NCBI RefSeq assembly: GCF_025716875.1
Contig: NZ_JAOVZB010000001.1
Location: 434,001 to 498,000 of the forward strand
Length of the DNA stretch: 64,000 nt
From: Marinomonas sargassi
Lineage (GTDB): Bacteria > Pseudomonadota > Gammaproteobacteria > Pseudomonadales > Marinomonadaceae
Reading direction: 5' to 3'
Part shown: piece by piece, positions 16,853-26,029 of the stretch
Position numbering within the stretch: the first letter of the stretch is position 1
Layout: every line of letters starts with the position of its first letter
Program-made: the position numbers and the translations under genes
The notes under the pieces: generated by a model
Told to the model about the DNA's origin: nothing
Databases searched by the model: none
The model's input: only the letters and a program-made list of their open reading frames with translations

Positions 16853-17294
16853 GCAATTCCTTAATAAGCAAATCTTCATGCTGAAAACGCTCAGCCATCA
16901 CGACAAGTAGCGCTTGCAATGCAAAAGAAAGACTTTCAAGTTGGCTAGCAGAGTGGTCTTTGATACCAAATTTATCATTAAACTCGATAGCCACTTCAGT
17001 CGTATTTTCAATCAAGGGTAATAATTTACGTAGCAGTAATATAGAGTCATCATCATGAAACTCTTTCGCTTCGATAGCGAGCTGCTCATAAACAGTAAAA
17101 TGACCAGCTGACACATAATCAACTAACATATCGCAGGCATGCTGAACTTTTTCCGTATCGGAGCCAGAAAAGGTCTTGCACCCCTTTAGGTACATCAAAG
17201 CTTCAATTAACTGTCGACGCTGTTCAAGCCAACGATCGATAATTTCGTGAACACCACCCCATCTTTCTTGCGCTGTTTTACAACTTTCTAACAT
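16818..17294 (-). CDS. rsd: Rsd/AlgQ-family anti-sigma-70 regulator
   Basis: This 158-residue protein matches AlgQ of Pseudomonas and Rsd of E. coli, which bind region 4 of the housekeeping sigma factor in stationary phase. The N-terminus MLESCKTAQERWGGVHEIIDRWLEQR is nearly AlgQ-like; DYVSAGHFTVYEQL and the C-terminal helices follow. The ATG at 17294 agrees with the AlgQ start and has GGAG 6 bp upstream, while the frame from 17309 adds only five residues. The 3' end overlaps the WD40 lipoprotein gene. In Pseudomonas AlgQ is also tied to alginate, though no alginate biosynthesis gene is seen here. Confidence 0.92.
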   Translation of the reverse strand: MLESCKTAQERWGGVHEIIDRWLEQRRQLIEALMYLKGCKTFSGSDTEKVQHACDMLVDYVSAGHFTVYEQLAIEAKEFHDDDSILLLRKLLPLIENTTEVAIEFNDKFGIKDHSASQLESLSFALQALLVVMAERFQHEDLLIKELHEVHSEKVPEE

Positions 17295-17392
17295 AGCAGG
17301 CTCCATCAAGTGAAAAGTGATTTCTTAAGTATAATTCAAGCATATTCCCATATTTCAAGTCCTGCAAGATAATCCCTATATCATGTGGAGCC

Positions 17393-17902
17393 TTAAAATT
17401 TTGCTGAGTTGCCCTTAATACGTGTCGCAATAACAATATTTGTGGAAGCCATCAAAAGAAAAGCAATCAAGGTCCAACCTGGAATACTAATACCAAACAA
17501 GGTCCACACAACATCACCACATTCTCCCGTCCCCATAATCATGGCCTGCATAATTTCTTGCCATGGGAACACCTCAAACATGTAACTTAATCCAGGTAAA
17601 CAAGCAGGTAACTGATCGGCAGGAATGTTCTGCAAATATAGATGACGAATGGCCAAAGCCGCCCCAACCGCAGAAAGCAGAGCAACTAGCCATGTTAATA
17701 CTTTTAAAATCGATGGATTTCGAGCTATCACGCAGAATAAAGACACAACACCAACACTAAAAAAAACAATGCGTTGCAACATACATAATGGGCATGGCTC
17801 TAATCCCATTTGATATTCCATATAAAAAGCCACTAATAACAACGCAAAAGAGGCAAAAGCAACTAAACCATGAAAGCGGCGAGCGGTAAAAAAACCAAAC
17901 AT
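17393..17902 (-). CDS. dsbB: Disulfide bond formation protein B
   Basis: DsbB re-oxidises DsbA with ubiquinone as electron acceptor. It has 169 residues and four membrane helices. The first periplasmic loop has the redox pair in EPCPLCMLQR, and the second cysteine pair is spread over QLPACLPGLSYMFEV and TGECGDV. The gene lies next to rsd as it does in Pseudomonas, where dsbB precedes algQ-linked genes. Its partner dsbA is encoded at 28.9 kb. Confidence 0.95.
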   Translation of the reverse strand: MFGFFTARRFHGLVAFASFALLLVAFYMEYQMGLEPCPLCMLQRIVFFSVGVVSLFCVIARNPSILKVLTWLVALLSAVGAALAIRHLYLQNIPADQLPACLPGLSYMFEVFPWQEIMQAMIMGTGECGDVVWTLFGISIPGWTLIAFLLMASTNIVIATRIKGNSAKF

Positions 17903-18053
17903 AAATTAAAATTCCCAAACTCGTTATTAAATAGAAGTAAATAAGTAGCTAAGATGTGACAATAGAAAGGATAAAAAGTGCGACTTTACTACTGACAACC
18001 TACTTTATAGAGCGTTAGTATACTGTGTATTGAATTAAAAATGAGACCCAGCT

Positions 18054-18479
18054 ATGCCATTAATCACCTCCATTCGAAATAACATACTCATGCTACCCCT
18101 GTTTATTGTTGCGTGTTTCATCAGTTCAATTGCTTCTGCTGAAGATGATGCAATGGCGCCAGTCCCAGTTTATATTGCATTAACGCCAGACTTTGTAGTG
18201 AATCACATTAGTACAGGTTCTCGATTAAGATATATCAAAGCGAGCATCAGTGTACGTGCAGACATGAGCCAACAGGAAACAATTGAAAATAACATGCCAA
18301 TTATCCGTGATGCTCTTGTTATGTTTTTAAGCTCTCGCGCTGAAGACCAAGTGAAAGGCGCTTTAGCAAGAGAAAAAACCAGACAAGAATCTGTTGGCGT
18401 TGTGAACAGTGCTTTACAAGAGCAAATAGGAATATCTCCTATTCAAGACGTATTATTTTCTAGTTTCATTACTCAGTAA
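18054..18479 (+). CDS. FliL-like secreted protein
   Basis: This 141-residue protein resembles the C-terminal domain of FliL, the flagellar basal-body protein associated with the stator (PVPVYIALTPDFVVNH, RLRYIKASISVRAD, IRDALVMFLSSRAEDQVKG, PIQDVLFSSFITQ). True FliL has an uncleaved N-terminal anchor. Here the N-terminus reads MPLITSIRNNILMLPLFIVA and ends SSIASA before EDD, which looks like a cleavable signal peptide, so the product may be free in the periplasm. No flagellar genes are adjacent. The gene is monocistronic with its own terminator. Confidence 0.8.
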   Translation: MPLITSIRNNILMLPLFIVACFISSIASAEDDAMAPVPVYIALTPDFVVNHISTGSRLRYIKASISVRADMSQQETIENNMPIIRDALVMFLSSRAEDQVKGALAREKTRQESVGVVNSALQEQIGISPIQDVLFSSFITQ

Positions 18480-18507
18480 GCGCCGCCTATCTCATTTCAA
18501 GAAAACA

Positions 18508-18537
18508 ATAAAAAAGCGCCCTAGGGCGCTTTTTTAT
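18508..18537. terminator. Bidirectional terminator between fliL-like gene and yggX
   Basis: AAAAAAGCGCC and GGCGCTTTTTT form a GC-rich stem with A/T runs on both sides. It can end the plus-strand FliL-like transcript and the minus-strand yggX transcript. Confidence 0.9.
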
Positions 18538-18562
18538 TGTCTCGTATATAAATTTATCGACT

Positions 18563-18847
18563 CTACAGCTCCGTAATATCGTCTGGGCTTACATAGCCGG
18601 TCAGCTTGTCTGTTTCTTCGTTATTAAAAAACTTATCCATTTGCTCCATCACATATTTACGGGATTCTGGAAGCATCAGGTTCAACTGCTTTTCATTGAT
18701 CATCATAGTCTGCAGTAGCTGCCATTCTTGCCACGCCTGCTTAGAAACAGTCTCAAGAACCTCTTGCCCTTTAGCACCAGGTAAAGGTGCTCGCGCTAAA
18801 GCTTCAAGCTCTTTTTGGTATTTCTTGCAAAAAACAGTATTGGACAT
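18563..18847 (-). CDS. yggX: Probable Fe(II)-trafficking protein YggX
   Basis: YggX is a small cytoplasmic protein linked to iron handling and protection of Fe-S clusters from oxidation. It has 94 residues. The N-terminus [14 protein letters not shown] holds the conserved Cys, followed by [37 protein letters not shown] and the helix [12 protein letters not shown]. In many relatives yggX directly follows mutY. Here chrA separates them. The ribosome site is weak. Confidence 0.93.
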   Translation of the reverse strand: MSNTVFCKKYQKELEALARAPLPGAKGQEVLETVSKQAWQEWQLLQTMMINEKQLNLMLPESRKYVMEQMDKFFNNEETDKLTGYVSPDDITEL

Positions 18848-18944
18848 AAAACATTCTCAACAGATAAAAAGTATGTCGAACATAATGGCAGCAAAACGCA
18901 ATAAATCAAGGTGATACCGTTTCAACCTAATAATATTTATTACA

Positions 18945-20132
18945 TTAGGCTAACAAGCCGAAGACAACCCCGATCACAATATAAGCAAGAATTAATAGAA
19001 AGATTGAAGGCCGCTTATACTTCAACCATGCAAAACCAGCCAATACAATTAATACGTCAAACACGCTAAACAAACTAGAAGTTGCAATAGGGCTGTATAA
19101 AGCCGCGATCAATATTCCAACAACGGCGGCATTCAAACTATTAATAGCGGAACGGAAACGAGGGTAATTTGCCAATTTCTGCCACGCACTCTGAGCGCAC
19201 AGCATCAGCATTAAACCGGGTAAAAAAACAGCTAGCGTACCGACCAATGCCCATAACCATATGCTACTGCCTTCTGGGGTAGCTGCTGCTCCTAAAAAGC
19301 TTGCCATAGTAAACATTGGGCCGGGGACCGCTTGCGCTGCGGCATAACCTAGCAAGAGATCAGAGCTAGAAGCGGTATCAGAAACGAATGCAGACAGCAT
19401 AGGTAAAACCACATGACCACCACCAAACACCAGAGCACCTGCTTTATAAAAGTCTGCAAACATCCCCGCCAAACCATTATCAAAGAAAAAACTGGCAACA
19501 AACAGCATCAGTGCGATCGCAAAAATGATTTTTGTAAAAGGCACACTCGGCAATAGTTCATGTTCCGAAGGTTCGCTTGAACCTTGTGTGAGGCCAAACA
19601 AAGCCGCTAACACTAATATGATTAGACTTATAAATGGGAAAGGAAGGAAAACAATACTTGCCGCGCCAATAATCGCCACCGCTGCCATCACTTTGGTCTG
19701 GCAGAATGATCGCCACATACTAACGCAAGCATCAGCGACTACCACAACCGCTAGCAATTTCAGTCCATAAAGCACACCGTCAAAAAGAGTATGCCCTTGC
19801 CAAGCTGCGCCAAACATTGCTAACGCGACCATGATGATAAATGACGGCAGGGTAAAGCCCACAAAAGCCGCAACACCACCGAAAAAGCCAGCCCTGTGAT
19901 AACCAAGCGCAAAGCCTACTTGACTCGATCCCGGCCCCGGAACAACTTGGCTCAACGCCACCCACTGGGCATACTGAGATTCCGTCGCCCATTTTTTCGC
20001 CTTTATAAACTCTTGGTTAAAGTAGCCAAGGTGCGCCGCTGGCCCACCAAAGCTCGTCCAGCCAAGCAAAAAGAAAGACACAAAGACATGATATAGACGA
20101 GATACATAGGAAGTTGAATTATCGGCTGACAT
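18945..20132 (-). CDS. chrA: Chromate transporter, long-chain CHR family
   Basis: This 395-residue membrane protein has two CHR domains. The first carries GWTSFGGPAAHLGYF and ALSQVVPGPGSSQVGFALGY, and the second GALVFGGGHVVLPML and AAQAVPGPMFTMASFLGA. These are the signature motifs of ChrA, which exports chromate by proton antiport, though the physiological substrate of many homologues is unknown. It has about ten membrane segments. It starts 17 bp after the mutY stop, so it is probably co-transcribed with mutY. Confidence 0.9.
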   Translation of the reverse strand: MSADNSTSYVSRLYHVFVSFFLLGWTSFGGPAAHLGYFNQEFIKAKKWATESQYAQWVALSQVVPGPGSSQVGFALGYHRAGFFGGVAAFVGFTLPSFIIMVALAMFGAAWQGHTLFDGVLYGLKLLAVVVVADACVSMWRSFCQTKVMAAVAIIGAASIVFLPFPFISLIILVLAALFGLTQGSSEPSEHELLPSVPFTKIIFAIALMLFVASFFFDNGLAGMFADFYKAGALVFGGGHVVLPMLSAFVSDTASSSDLLLGYAAAQAVPGPMFTMASFLGAAATPEGSSIWLWALVGTLAVFLPGLMLMLCAQSAWQKLANYPRFRSAINSLNAAVVGILIAALYSPIATSSLFSVFDVLIVLAGFAWLKYKRPSIFLLILAYIVIGVVFGLLA

Positions 20133-20149
20133 GCAATTTTCTCTTTACG

Positions 20150-21202
20150 TTATTCTGTTAGTGATTCAAAAATACTTCGCACTGGAGCAGGGAGCCCGAG
20201 CGATAACGCATCTTGATAATCGAACCATTGGTATTTACTCGACTCCATCACTTGATGAGTCTCACCGACCTGTACAGAGCTAGGGCTAATATCCAAATGG
20301 TAATGACTAAAAGTATGTCGAAAAGATGACAAAGGCATTACAGCCGAAACAGGAAGAGCAAAACGTTGCTCAACATGCATAATAATAGATTCATCAGAAG
20401 ACAATTCAGGCAAACTCCATAGACCACCCCAAATACCCGTCTGGGGTCGTTTTTCCAACAGGATTTGCTGCTGCGAGTTACGCAGTACTAGTAGTTGCAC
20501 ACTCCTTTCAGGCTTTGCCGCTTTCTTAGGCTTTTTAATGGGATACTGTGTTGGATCGGGGGTTTTCTGTGCTTGGCAATCTTCCATTAAAGGACAAATC
20601 AAGCATTGTGGTTTAGAACGAGTACAGAGCGTCGCACCCAAGTCCATCATAGCTTGCGTATAATCGGCGCAGCGCGATGAAGGCATATAAGCTTCCGCCA
20701 AATCCCACATGGCATTTTCGGTTTGCTTTTCACCGGGCCACTTAGGCACAGCATGAAAGCGTGCCAAGACTCGTTTGACGTTACCATCTAAAATCGCCGC
20801 TTGAACACCTCGGGAAATAGATAATATCGCTGCAGCAGTGGAGCGCCCGATACCGGGTAATTCACACACGGCTTCCACACTTTGTGGAAACTCGCTATCC
20901 ATTTCATCCACCAGCATCTGGGCGGCTTTATGCATATTTCTGGCTCTAGCGTAATAGCCTAAGCCACTCCAGTGGGCCAATACTTGCTCTTGGTCGGCGG
21001 CAGCCAGTGCTTCAACCGTAGGGAAGGACTGCATAAATTTGAGGTAGTAAGGAATCACCGTTGTCACCTGCGTCTGCTGCAACATGATTTCCGATATCCA
21101 CACTCGATAAGGCGTTTTATTCTCCTGCCAAGGCAAGTTTTTACGCCCATATTCGTCGAACCACGCTAAAACACGAGGCGCAAAATTTTCCACTGCTTGC
21201 AT
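20150..21202 (-). CDS. mutY: A/G-specific adenine glycosylase
   Basis: MutY removes adenine mispaired with 8-oxoguanine. It has 350 residues. The helix-hairpin-helix is seen as CELPGIGRSTAAAILS, and the catalytic region starts ISEIMLQQTQVTTVIPYY. The [4Fe-4S] loop has the C-x6-C-x2-C-x5-C spacing in CTRSKPQCLICPLMEDC. A C-terminal NUDIX-like domain (LLEKRPQTGIWGGLWSLPE) recognises 8-oxoG. It lies downstream of asmA with 28 bp between them. Confidence 0.96.
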   Translation of the reverse strand: MQAVENFAPRVLAWFDEYGRKNLPWQENKTPYRVWISEIMLQQTQVTTVIPYYLKFMQSFPTVEALAAADQEQVLAHWSGLGYYARARNMHKAAQMLVDEMDSEFPQSVEAVCELPGIGRSTAAAILSISRGVQAAILDGNVKRVLARFHAVPKWPGEKQTENAMWDLAEAYMPSSRCADYTQAMMDLGATLCTRSKPQCLICPLMEDCQAQKTPDPTQYPIKKPKKAAKPERSVQLLVLRNSQQQILLEKRPQTGIWGGLWSLPELSSDESIIMHVEQRFALPVSAVMPLSSFRHTFSHYHLDISPSSVQVGETHQVMESSKYQWFDYQDALSLGLPAPVRSIFESLTE

Positions 21203-21230
21203 AAATTATCGTCGCGCCATGATTTAATAG

Positions 21231-23492
21231 TTAAAAGAGACTTTTCAGTTTGTTCTTTAGCTTTTCTTTTAAGGCTTCCTCTTCCTCTTGACGCTTAGCT
21301 TCCAGTTGCGCTTTCAATCTCGCTTTTTCTTCGGCTATTTTCTCATCCAATTCAGCCTGAAGTCGCACTTTCTCTTCTTCTGCTTTTTGCTTTAATTCGG
21401 CTTTAGCAAGATTGGCAAATAAACCTGCAAAACCTTTTAAGTCAGGTCTACACAAGGATGACGGATCATCATCAAAAGCACCCTTACATTGAATAGGGAA
21501 GGTCAGTGCTGCGACCTTATCGTTCACTCGACAAGCGTCGTCTAATTCACTTCCAGAAAAACCGACGCGGGCAAGGTAATCCAAATTAGATTCTGTGAGG
21601 GATACTGTGCCGTCCCCTGTCACTTGAACACCTGCAGAGCGAACGGTTAACCCCGGAGTGGACACTTGACCATTCACAATGTTTGCAGGGAATCTCATAC
21701 TTTCAAATGGGGTGTCATCTGAAAAGCGGCTATTATCAATTTCTTCATTACGAACAGAAGAGATGCCTTCACATACTGTTTTAGTCAGGTTAATGCCAAC
21801 CAGGGCACCCTCTTTAATGTCCACCAAAAGATCACCCGTTAGCGATGACATTAAAGCATCTATATTATTGCCCGAGGCTTGCAAACCACCGGTAAGTTGA
21901 GTCGTTCCAGAAATTTTATCCATGTCCATAAAGTCCACTAACAAGGGTTGGATTTGTATGCCATTTATAGAAGGTACGATATCAATAACAGGTTCGTTGC
22001 TACGTACATCCAGATTGACCTTAGCTTCCACATTTCCCTCGTAAAGGTTTGCCATAAGCGGCGACACCTTCACCACACCTTGGCTCTGTGTCGACACCAG
22101 CTGAATGGTGTCAATCGCTAAATTCTTGACTCGCAAGTTTTTAAAGGCCAGTTCAACATAACCATTCAATGAATGTACCAGCTCAACTGGAAAGAGTTCA
22201 GCCACTTCATCATTTGCTGAAGGTTGCGATTCGGCCGTTGCATCGGACTGAGTCTGCTTGCCCTCTTCCTCAGCAGGTAAATAACTATCCAGATTGAGGT
22301 TTTCACCTTCAACACGGATATCCCAACGCAAAGGAGACAAATCCAATACGGCTTTAGCGTCCACTTTGGTTTCATCAAATTGAACTGTGGCAGGGTATAA
22401 GGTCAGACGCTGCGCATTACCATTTAATTCAAGGCTCGCCTGTGCTTTGCTCAATACACTCTTGCTGGACATATCAGGTAAAGGCAAACTCAAGCTTTCC
22501 ATCACTTGTCTTGGGCTGAACTCACCTACTGCGATATTGGCCGTAAAGCTCGGCGAGCTTAACACTTGATATGCTTGAAGATTCGCGTCGACATTGATAC
22601 CCAGTGAGCTTAGAGATATCCCTTCCGCCGACATATTTTCCTGAGGTAAATCAAAATCTACTTTCATGATTTTTAATTTACTTTCTATCGTCTCAACAGG
22701 CAGTTCATGTGCCTGCAATTTAGTCGTTAGAACTAAAGAATCCATAGAGAAAAACTGTCGTTCAGGGAAAACCGATAGATTGGCATTCAATTGAGCCTCT
22801 AGGTTCATTGGCATTTTGCCTTGAAGGTCGCTCTGAGTTAATGCGATATCCATGGTAACAGGCCAAATTCTATCCCACTCAACATCATCGACCTGTGCGT
22901 TCATTACCACACTAACCTGTTGATTGGTTTGCAAATCACGATAATTAATACGAGCGTTTTCGATCTGCAGTAGTTCTAATTTCACATCCGGCAGGGAAAA
23001 TTCAGCGGTGTCGTCTTGATGGGTAGAGGATTTGGTTGTCCCCATTAAAATAGGCGACTCTACCTCGTCACTCTTTTCTGATGAGGAAGCCGCCGTAGAA
23101 GTTTGTTCGGCAAACTGCCAGTTCCCTTTACCTTCTTGATCGATGGATAAGTCAGCCGTAAGGTTGACCAATTTCACTTTGTTCACTTGAATTTTCTGTT
23201 GCAACAAAGGCATTAAGGCAAGGCCAAATTCGGCACGATCAAAGCGCAGTAATTCACTATCACCCTCTATTGCCATACCAAGGTTATCCAGCTCGAGACC
23301 AAGCCAAGGATAAAAAGACCATTTAATATCACCATCAAAGCGCAGTTCAACTTTTGCTTTATCACGCACTATCGAGGTTAGTTCGTCTTTAAAATCATTT
23401 GGATTTAATAACAAGGCGACATAAGCAAGCAGAATCACTAAAACAGCTAAGACTGCTGCAACTAATAATGAGAATCGCTTTATCCAAACCAT
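21231..23492 (-). CDS. asmA: AsmA-family envelope protein
   Basis: This is a 753-residue AsmA protein, a bridge-type inner-membrane-anchored protein linked to outer-membrane lipid homeostasis. One N-terminal membrane helix (RFSLLVAAVLAVLVILLAYV) is followed by LNPNDFKDELTSIVRDKAKVEL and the AsmA core (GDIKWSFYPWLGLELDNLGM). The C-terminal conserved part (KTVCEGISSVRN) ends with a long charged helix of E/K/R/A residues. ATG at 23492 has AGGGAGA 7 bp upstream, and the longer frame to 23567 has no such site. It is first in asmA-mutY-chrA-yggX and divergent from hisB. Confidence 0.9.
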   Translation of the reverse strand: MVWIKRFSLLVAAVLAVLVILLAYVALLLNPNDFKDELTSIVRDKAKVELRFDGDIKWSFYPWLGLELDNLGMAIEGDSELLRFDRAEFGLALMPLLQQKIQVNKVKLVNLTADLSIDQEGKGNWQFAEQTSTAASSSEKSDEVESPILMGTTKSSTHQDDTAEFSLPDVKLELLQIENARINYRDLQTNQQVSVVMNAQVDDVEWDRIWPVTMDIALTQSDLQGKMPMNLEAQLNANLSVFPERQFFSMDSLVLTTKLQAHELPVETIESKLKIMKVDFDLPQENMSAEGISLSSLGINVDANLQAYQVLSSPSFTANIAVGEFSPRQVMESLSLPLPDMSSKSVLSKAQASLELNGNAQRLTLYPATVQFDETKVDAKAVLDLSPLRWDIRVEGENLNLDSYLPAEEEGKQTQSDATAESQPSANDEVAELFPVELVHSLNGYVELAFKNLRVKNLAIDTIQLVSTQSQGVVKVSPLMANLYEGNVEAKVNLDVRSNEPVIDIVPSINGIQIQPLLVDFMDMDKISGTTQLTGGLQASGNNIDALMSSLTGDLLVDIKEGALVGINLTKTVCEGISSVRNEEIDNSRFSDDTPFESMRFPANIVNGQVSTPGLTVRSAGVQVTGDGTVSLTESNLDYLARVGFSGSELDDACRVNDKVAALTFPIQCKGAFDDDPSSLCRPDLKGFAGLFANLAKAELKQKAEEEKVRLQAELDEKIAEEKARLKAQLEAKRQEEEEALKEKLKNKLKSLF

Positions 23493-23641
23493 ACTGATCT
23501 CCCTAAATATGAAACACCAAAAGCCTTTAAAACAAGGTAAAAAACGCATTATACCAGTGGTAGGCAAGGATTATCGATGCAATAGGTAAGCACAATGAAA
23601 AAACACCTAGATAAGGCATAGCCGCTGGGGCGCCCTCGTTC

Positions 23642-23647
23642 TATAAT
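23642..23647 (+). promoter_or_regulatory. Candidate -10 box of the hisB operon
   Basis: A consensus TATAAT lies 64 bp before the hisB start, in the asmA-hisB divergent gap. No good -35 hexamer is found at the usual distance, so this is a weak call. Confidence 0.35.
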
Positions 23648-23710
23648 AGGCAGCTTATATCGTATTTAAAGTGACGAATAACGTCACCAACACTGTGGAG
23701 AAAACAACCA

Positions 23711-24304
23711 ATGTCCGATCGCATTGCTAGTGTAGAGCGTAATACGCTTGAAACTCAGATCAAAGTATCAATCAACCTAGACGGTACTGGCAAATTTAAC
23801 TGCTTTACAGGTGTTCCTTTCTTGGATCACATGCTTGAGCAAGTATCTCGTCACGGTTTAATTGACTTAGACATTCATGCGGTTGGCGACCTCCACATAG
23901 ACGCCCATCACACTGTTGAAGATTTGGGTATCACGCTCGGCCAAGCCTTCGATGAAGCTGTAGGCGACAAAAAAGGCATCAAACGTTATGGCCATGCTTA
24001 TGTTCCATTAGATGAAGCCTTGTCTCGCGTGGTGATCGACTTTTCTGGCCGTCCAGGTCTTGAAATGCACGTACCTTTTACTCGCGCTTCTGTTGGTGGA
24101 TTTGATGTGGACCTATTTTCTGAGTTCTTCCACGGTTTCATAAACCACGCCAAGGTGACATTGCACCTTGATAACCTTCGTGGCAAAAACACTCATCACC
24201 AAGCGGAGACCATCTTCAAAGCATTTGGTCGCGCACTTCGTATGGCGCTGGAAGTGGACGAGAGAATGGCTGGACAAATGCCATCAACAAAAGGTTGTTT
24301 GTAG
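23711..24304 (+). CDS. hisB: Imidazoleglycerol-phosphate dehydratase
   Basis: HisB dehydrates imidazole glycerol phosphate in histidine synthesis. It has 197 residues, a single dehydratase domain without the phosphatase part fused in enterics. The metal-binding motifs are seen as [23 protein letters not shown] and [13 protein letters not shown]. The first gene of hisB-hisH-hisF, it is followed by hisH after 12 bp. The start ATG has GGAG about 9 bp upstream. Confidence 0.97.
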   Translation: MSDRIASVERNTLETQIKVSINLDGTGKFNCFTGVPFLDHMLEQVSRHGLIDLDIHAVGDLHIDAHHTVEDLGITLGQAFDEAVGDKKGIKRYGHAYVPLDEALSRVVIDFSGRPGLEMHVPFTRASVGGFDVDLFSEFFHGFINHAKVTLHLDNLRGKNTHHQAETIFKAFGRALRMALEVDERMAGQMPSTKGCL

Positions 24305-24316
24305 GACTCTAGTAGT

Positions 24317-24979
24317 ATGAGCGAAATAAAAAAATCGACAGTTGCCGTTATCGACTACGGTATGGGCAACTTGCACTCTGTTGCCAAAGCGCTTGAACAC
24401 GTTGCAGATGAAAACACCAAGGTTGTTGTTACCAGCGATCCAAAAGCCATAGACCAAGCCGATCGAGTACTTTTACCCGGCGTTGGTGCAATACGCGACT
24501 GCATCGGTGAAATGTACAATGCTGGGTTGGTTCCTAGTATTCGTAAGGCTATGGCAGAAAAACCATTCTTAGCGATCTGTGTTGGTATCCAGTCTTTAAT
24601 GTCTCACAGTGAAGAGAATGGTGGGGTTGACTGCTTAAATCACTTCCAAGGCAATGCTCTATTCTTTGGCGAAGATCACAAAGACCATAACGGCAGTAAA
24701 CTTAAAGTGCCTCACATGGGCTGGAACCAAGTGAAACAGGTGATTAATCACCCTCTTTGGGCAAACATTGAAGACAACGCACGCTTCTACTTTGTGCACA
24801 GTTTTTATGTTGTTCCGGAGAACAAAGGTGAAGTCGCTGGCACCTGTAACTATGGTTTGGACTTCTGTGTCGCACTGGCTCGCGATAACGTATTTGCCGT
24901 GCAGTTCCACCCAGAAAAAAGCCATAAAGACGGTCTACAACTTTATAAAAACTTCATCCAGTGGGATGGCAAACCCTGA
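24317..24979 (+). CDS. hisH: Imidazole glycerol phosphate synthase, glutaminase subunit
   Basis: HisH supplies ammonia from glutamine to HisF. It has 220 residues. The class I glutaminase nucleophile lies in [12 protein letters not shown], and the His-Glu pair is in VQFHPEKSH. The N-terminus [14 protein letters not shown] is typical. Slightly longer than usual, it shows an extra segment between residues 100 and 135 ([19 protein letters not shown]). It forms a complex with the HisF encoded 39 bp downstream. Confidence 0.96.
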   Translation: MSEIKKSTVAVIDYGMGNLHSVAKALEHVADENTKVVVTSDPKAIDQADRVLLPGVGAIRDCIGEMYNAGLVPSIRKAMAEKPFLAICVGIQSLMSHSEENGGVDCLNHFQGNALFFGEDHKDHNGSKLKVPHMGWNQVKQVINHPLWANIEDNARFYFVHSFYVVPENKGEVAGTCNYGLDFCVALARDNVFAVQFHPEKSHKDGLQLYKNFIQWDGKP

Positions 24980-25018
24980 GTTCAATAAGAACTGATTGTT
25001 AGTATTTAGGAGCCACTT

Positions 25019-25792
25019 ATGGGCTTAGCAAAACGCATTATCCCTTGTCTTGATGTGGATAACGGCCGCGTAGTAAAAGGCGTACAATTTGTTGATATTC
25101 GTGATGCAGGTGACCCTGTAGAAGTAGCAAAACGCTACAACGAACAAGGTGCTGACGAAATCACCTTCCTTGATATCACCGCTAGCTCAGATGATAGAGC
25201 GACAACCGTACATATGGTGGAAGCCATTGCCAGCCAAGTATTTATCCCTCTCACTGTCGGTGGTGGCATTCGCACGTGTGACGATATTCGTCGCATGCTG
25301 AATGCAGGGGCGGATAAAGTGGGGATCAACACGGCTGCAGTATTTAACCCTGAGTTTGTCCGTGAAGCTGCGCAACGATTTGGTTCTCAATGTATCGTTG
25401 TTGCCATTGATGCTAAGAAAGTCAGCGCGGAAGGTGAGGCAGACAAATGGGAAATTTTCACCCATGGTGGCCGTAAACCAACAGGCTTAGATGCAGTTGA
25501 ATGGGCGAAGAAAATGGTTGAGTACGGTGCTGGAGAAATTTTATTAACCAGTATGGATCGTGACGGCACGAAAAACGGCTTTGACCTAGGTGTTACACGC
25601 GCTATTAGTGAAGCAGTTCATGTTCCTGTCATTGCTTCTGGCGGTGTGGGCAATTTAGATCACCTAGTAGAAGGTGTCACTAAGGGTAAGGCAGATGCCG
25701 TACTTGCTGCGAGTATTTTCCACTTTGGGGAATACAGCATTGAAGAAGCTAAGCAACGTATGACAGATGCAGGTATTGAGATGCGCCTTTAA
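25019..25792 (+). CDS. hisF: Imidazole glycerol phosphate synthase, cyclase subunit
   Basis: HisF closes the imidazole ring using ammonia from HisH. It has 257 residues and a TIM barrel. The catalytic Asp pair is seen in [14 protein letters not shown] and VVAIDAKK, and the phosphate-binding motifs are GGGIRTCDD and [11 protein letters not shown]. Ribosome site AGGAG precedes ATG. Relatives usually carry hisA between hisH and hisF, and here it is absent. A strong terminator follows. Confidence 0.97.
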   Translation: MGLAKRIIPCLDVDNGRVVKGVQFVDIRDAGDPVEVAKRYNEQGADEITFLDITASSDDRATTVHMVEAIASQVFIPLTVGGGIRTCDDIRRMLNAGADKVGINTAAVFNPEFVREAAQRFGSQCIVVAIDAKKVSAEGEADKWEIFTHGGRKPTGLDAVEWAKKMVEYGAGEILLTSMDRDGTKNGFDLGVTRAISEAVHVPVIASGGVGNLDHLVEGVTKGKADAVLAASIFHFGEYSIEEAKQRMTDAGIEMRL

Positions 25793-25817
25793 GCTGAACA
25801 AGCACATTACTTACACT

Positions 25818-25849
25818 AAAAATAGCCGCTCGTTAGCGGCTATTTTTTT
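25818..25849 (+). terminator. Rho-independent terminator of hisBHF
   Basis: AATAGCCGCT and AGCGGCTATT form a 10-bp stem around CGTT, followed by a T-run. Confidence 0.92.
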
Positions 25850-26029
25850 GCCCAAAATTCACAAATTGGCAATCGATCACAAGCCATAAGATTAAGTAAT
25901 CAATGAGTATTCGATCTCTTCCTCTTGCTGTAAATCCCTTCGGGCGCGTACAATCCGACCATTCTATTTTTTTAATCAAAGCTCTTTCATTCTTAACTGC
26001 TTGCTTTGTTATTCATAAGGACCCATTCC

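Noticed and set aside
17992-18024. CTGACA and TATACT as promoter of the FliL-like gene
   Set aside because: The spacer is about 21 bp, beyond the usual 16-18, so no promoter was called.
24659-24925. Opposite-strand ORF inside hisH
   Set aside because: It shows no family resemblance and is a shadow of the well-supported hisH frame.
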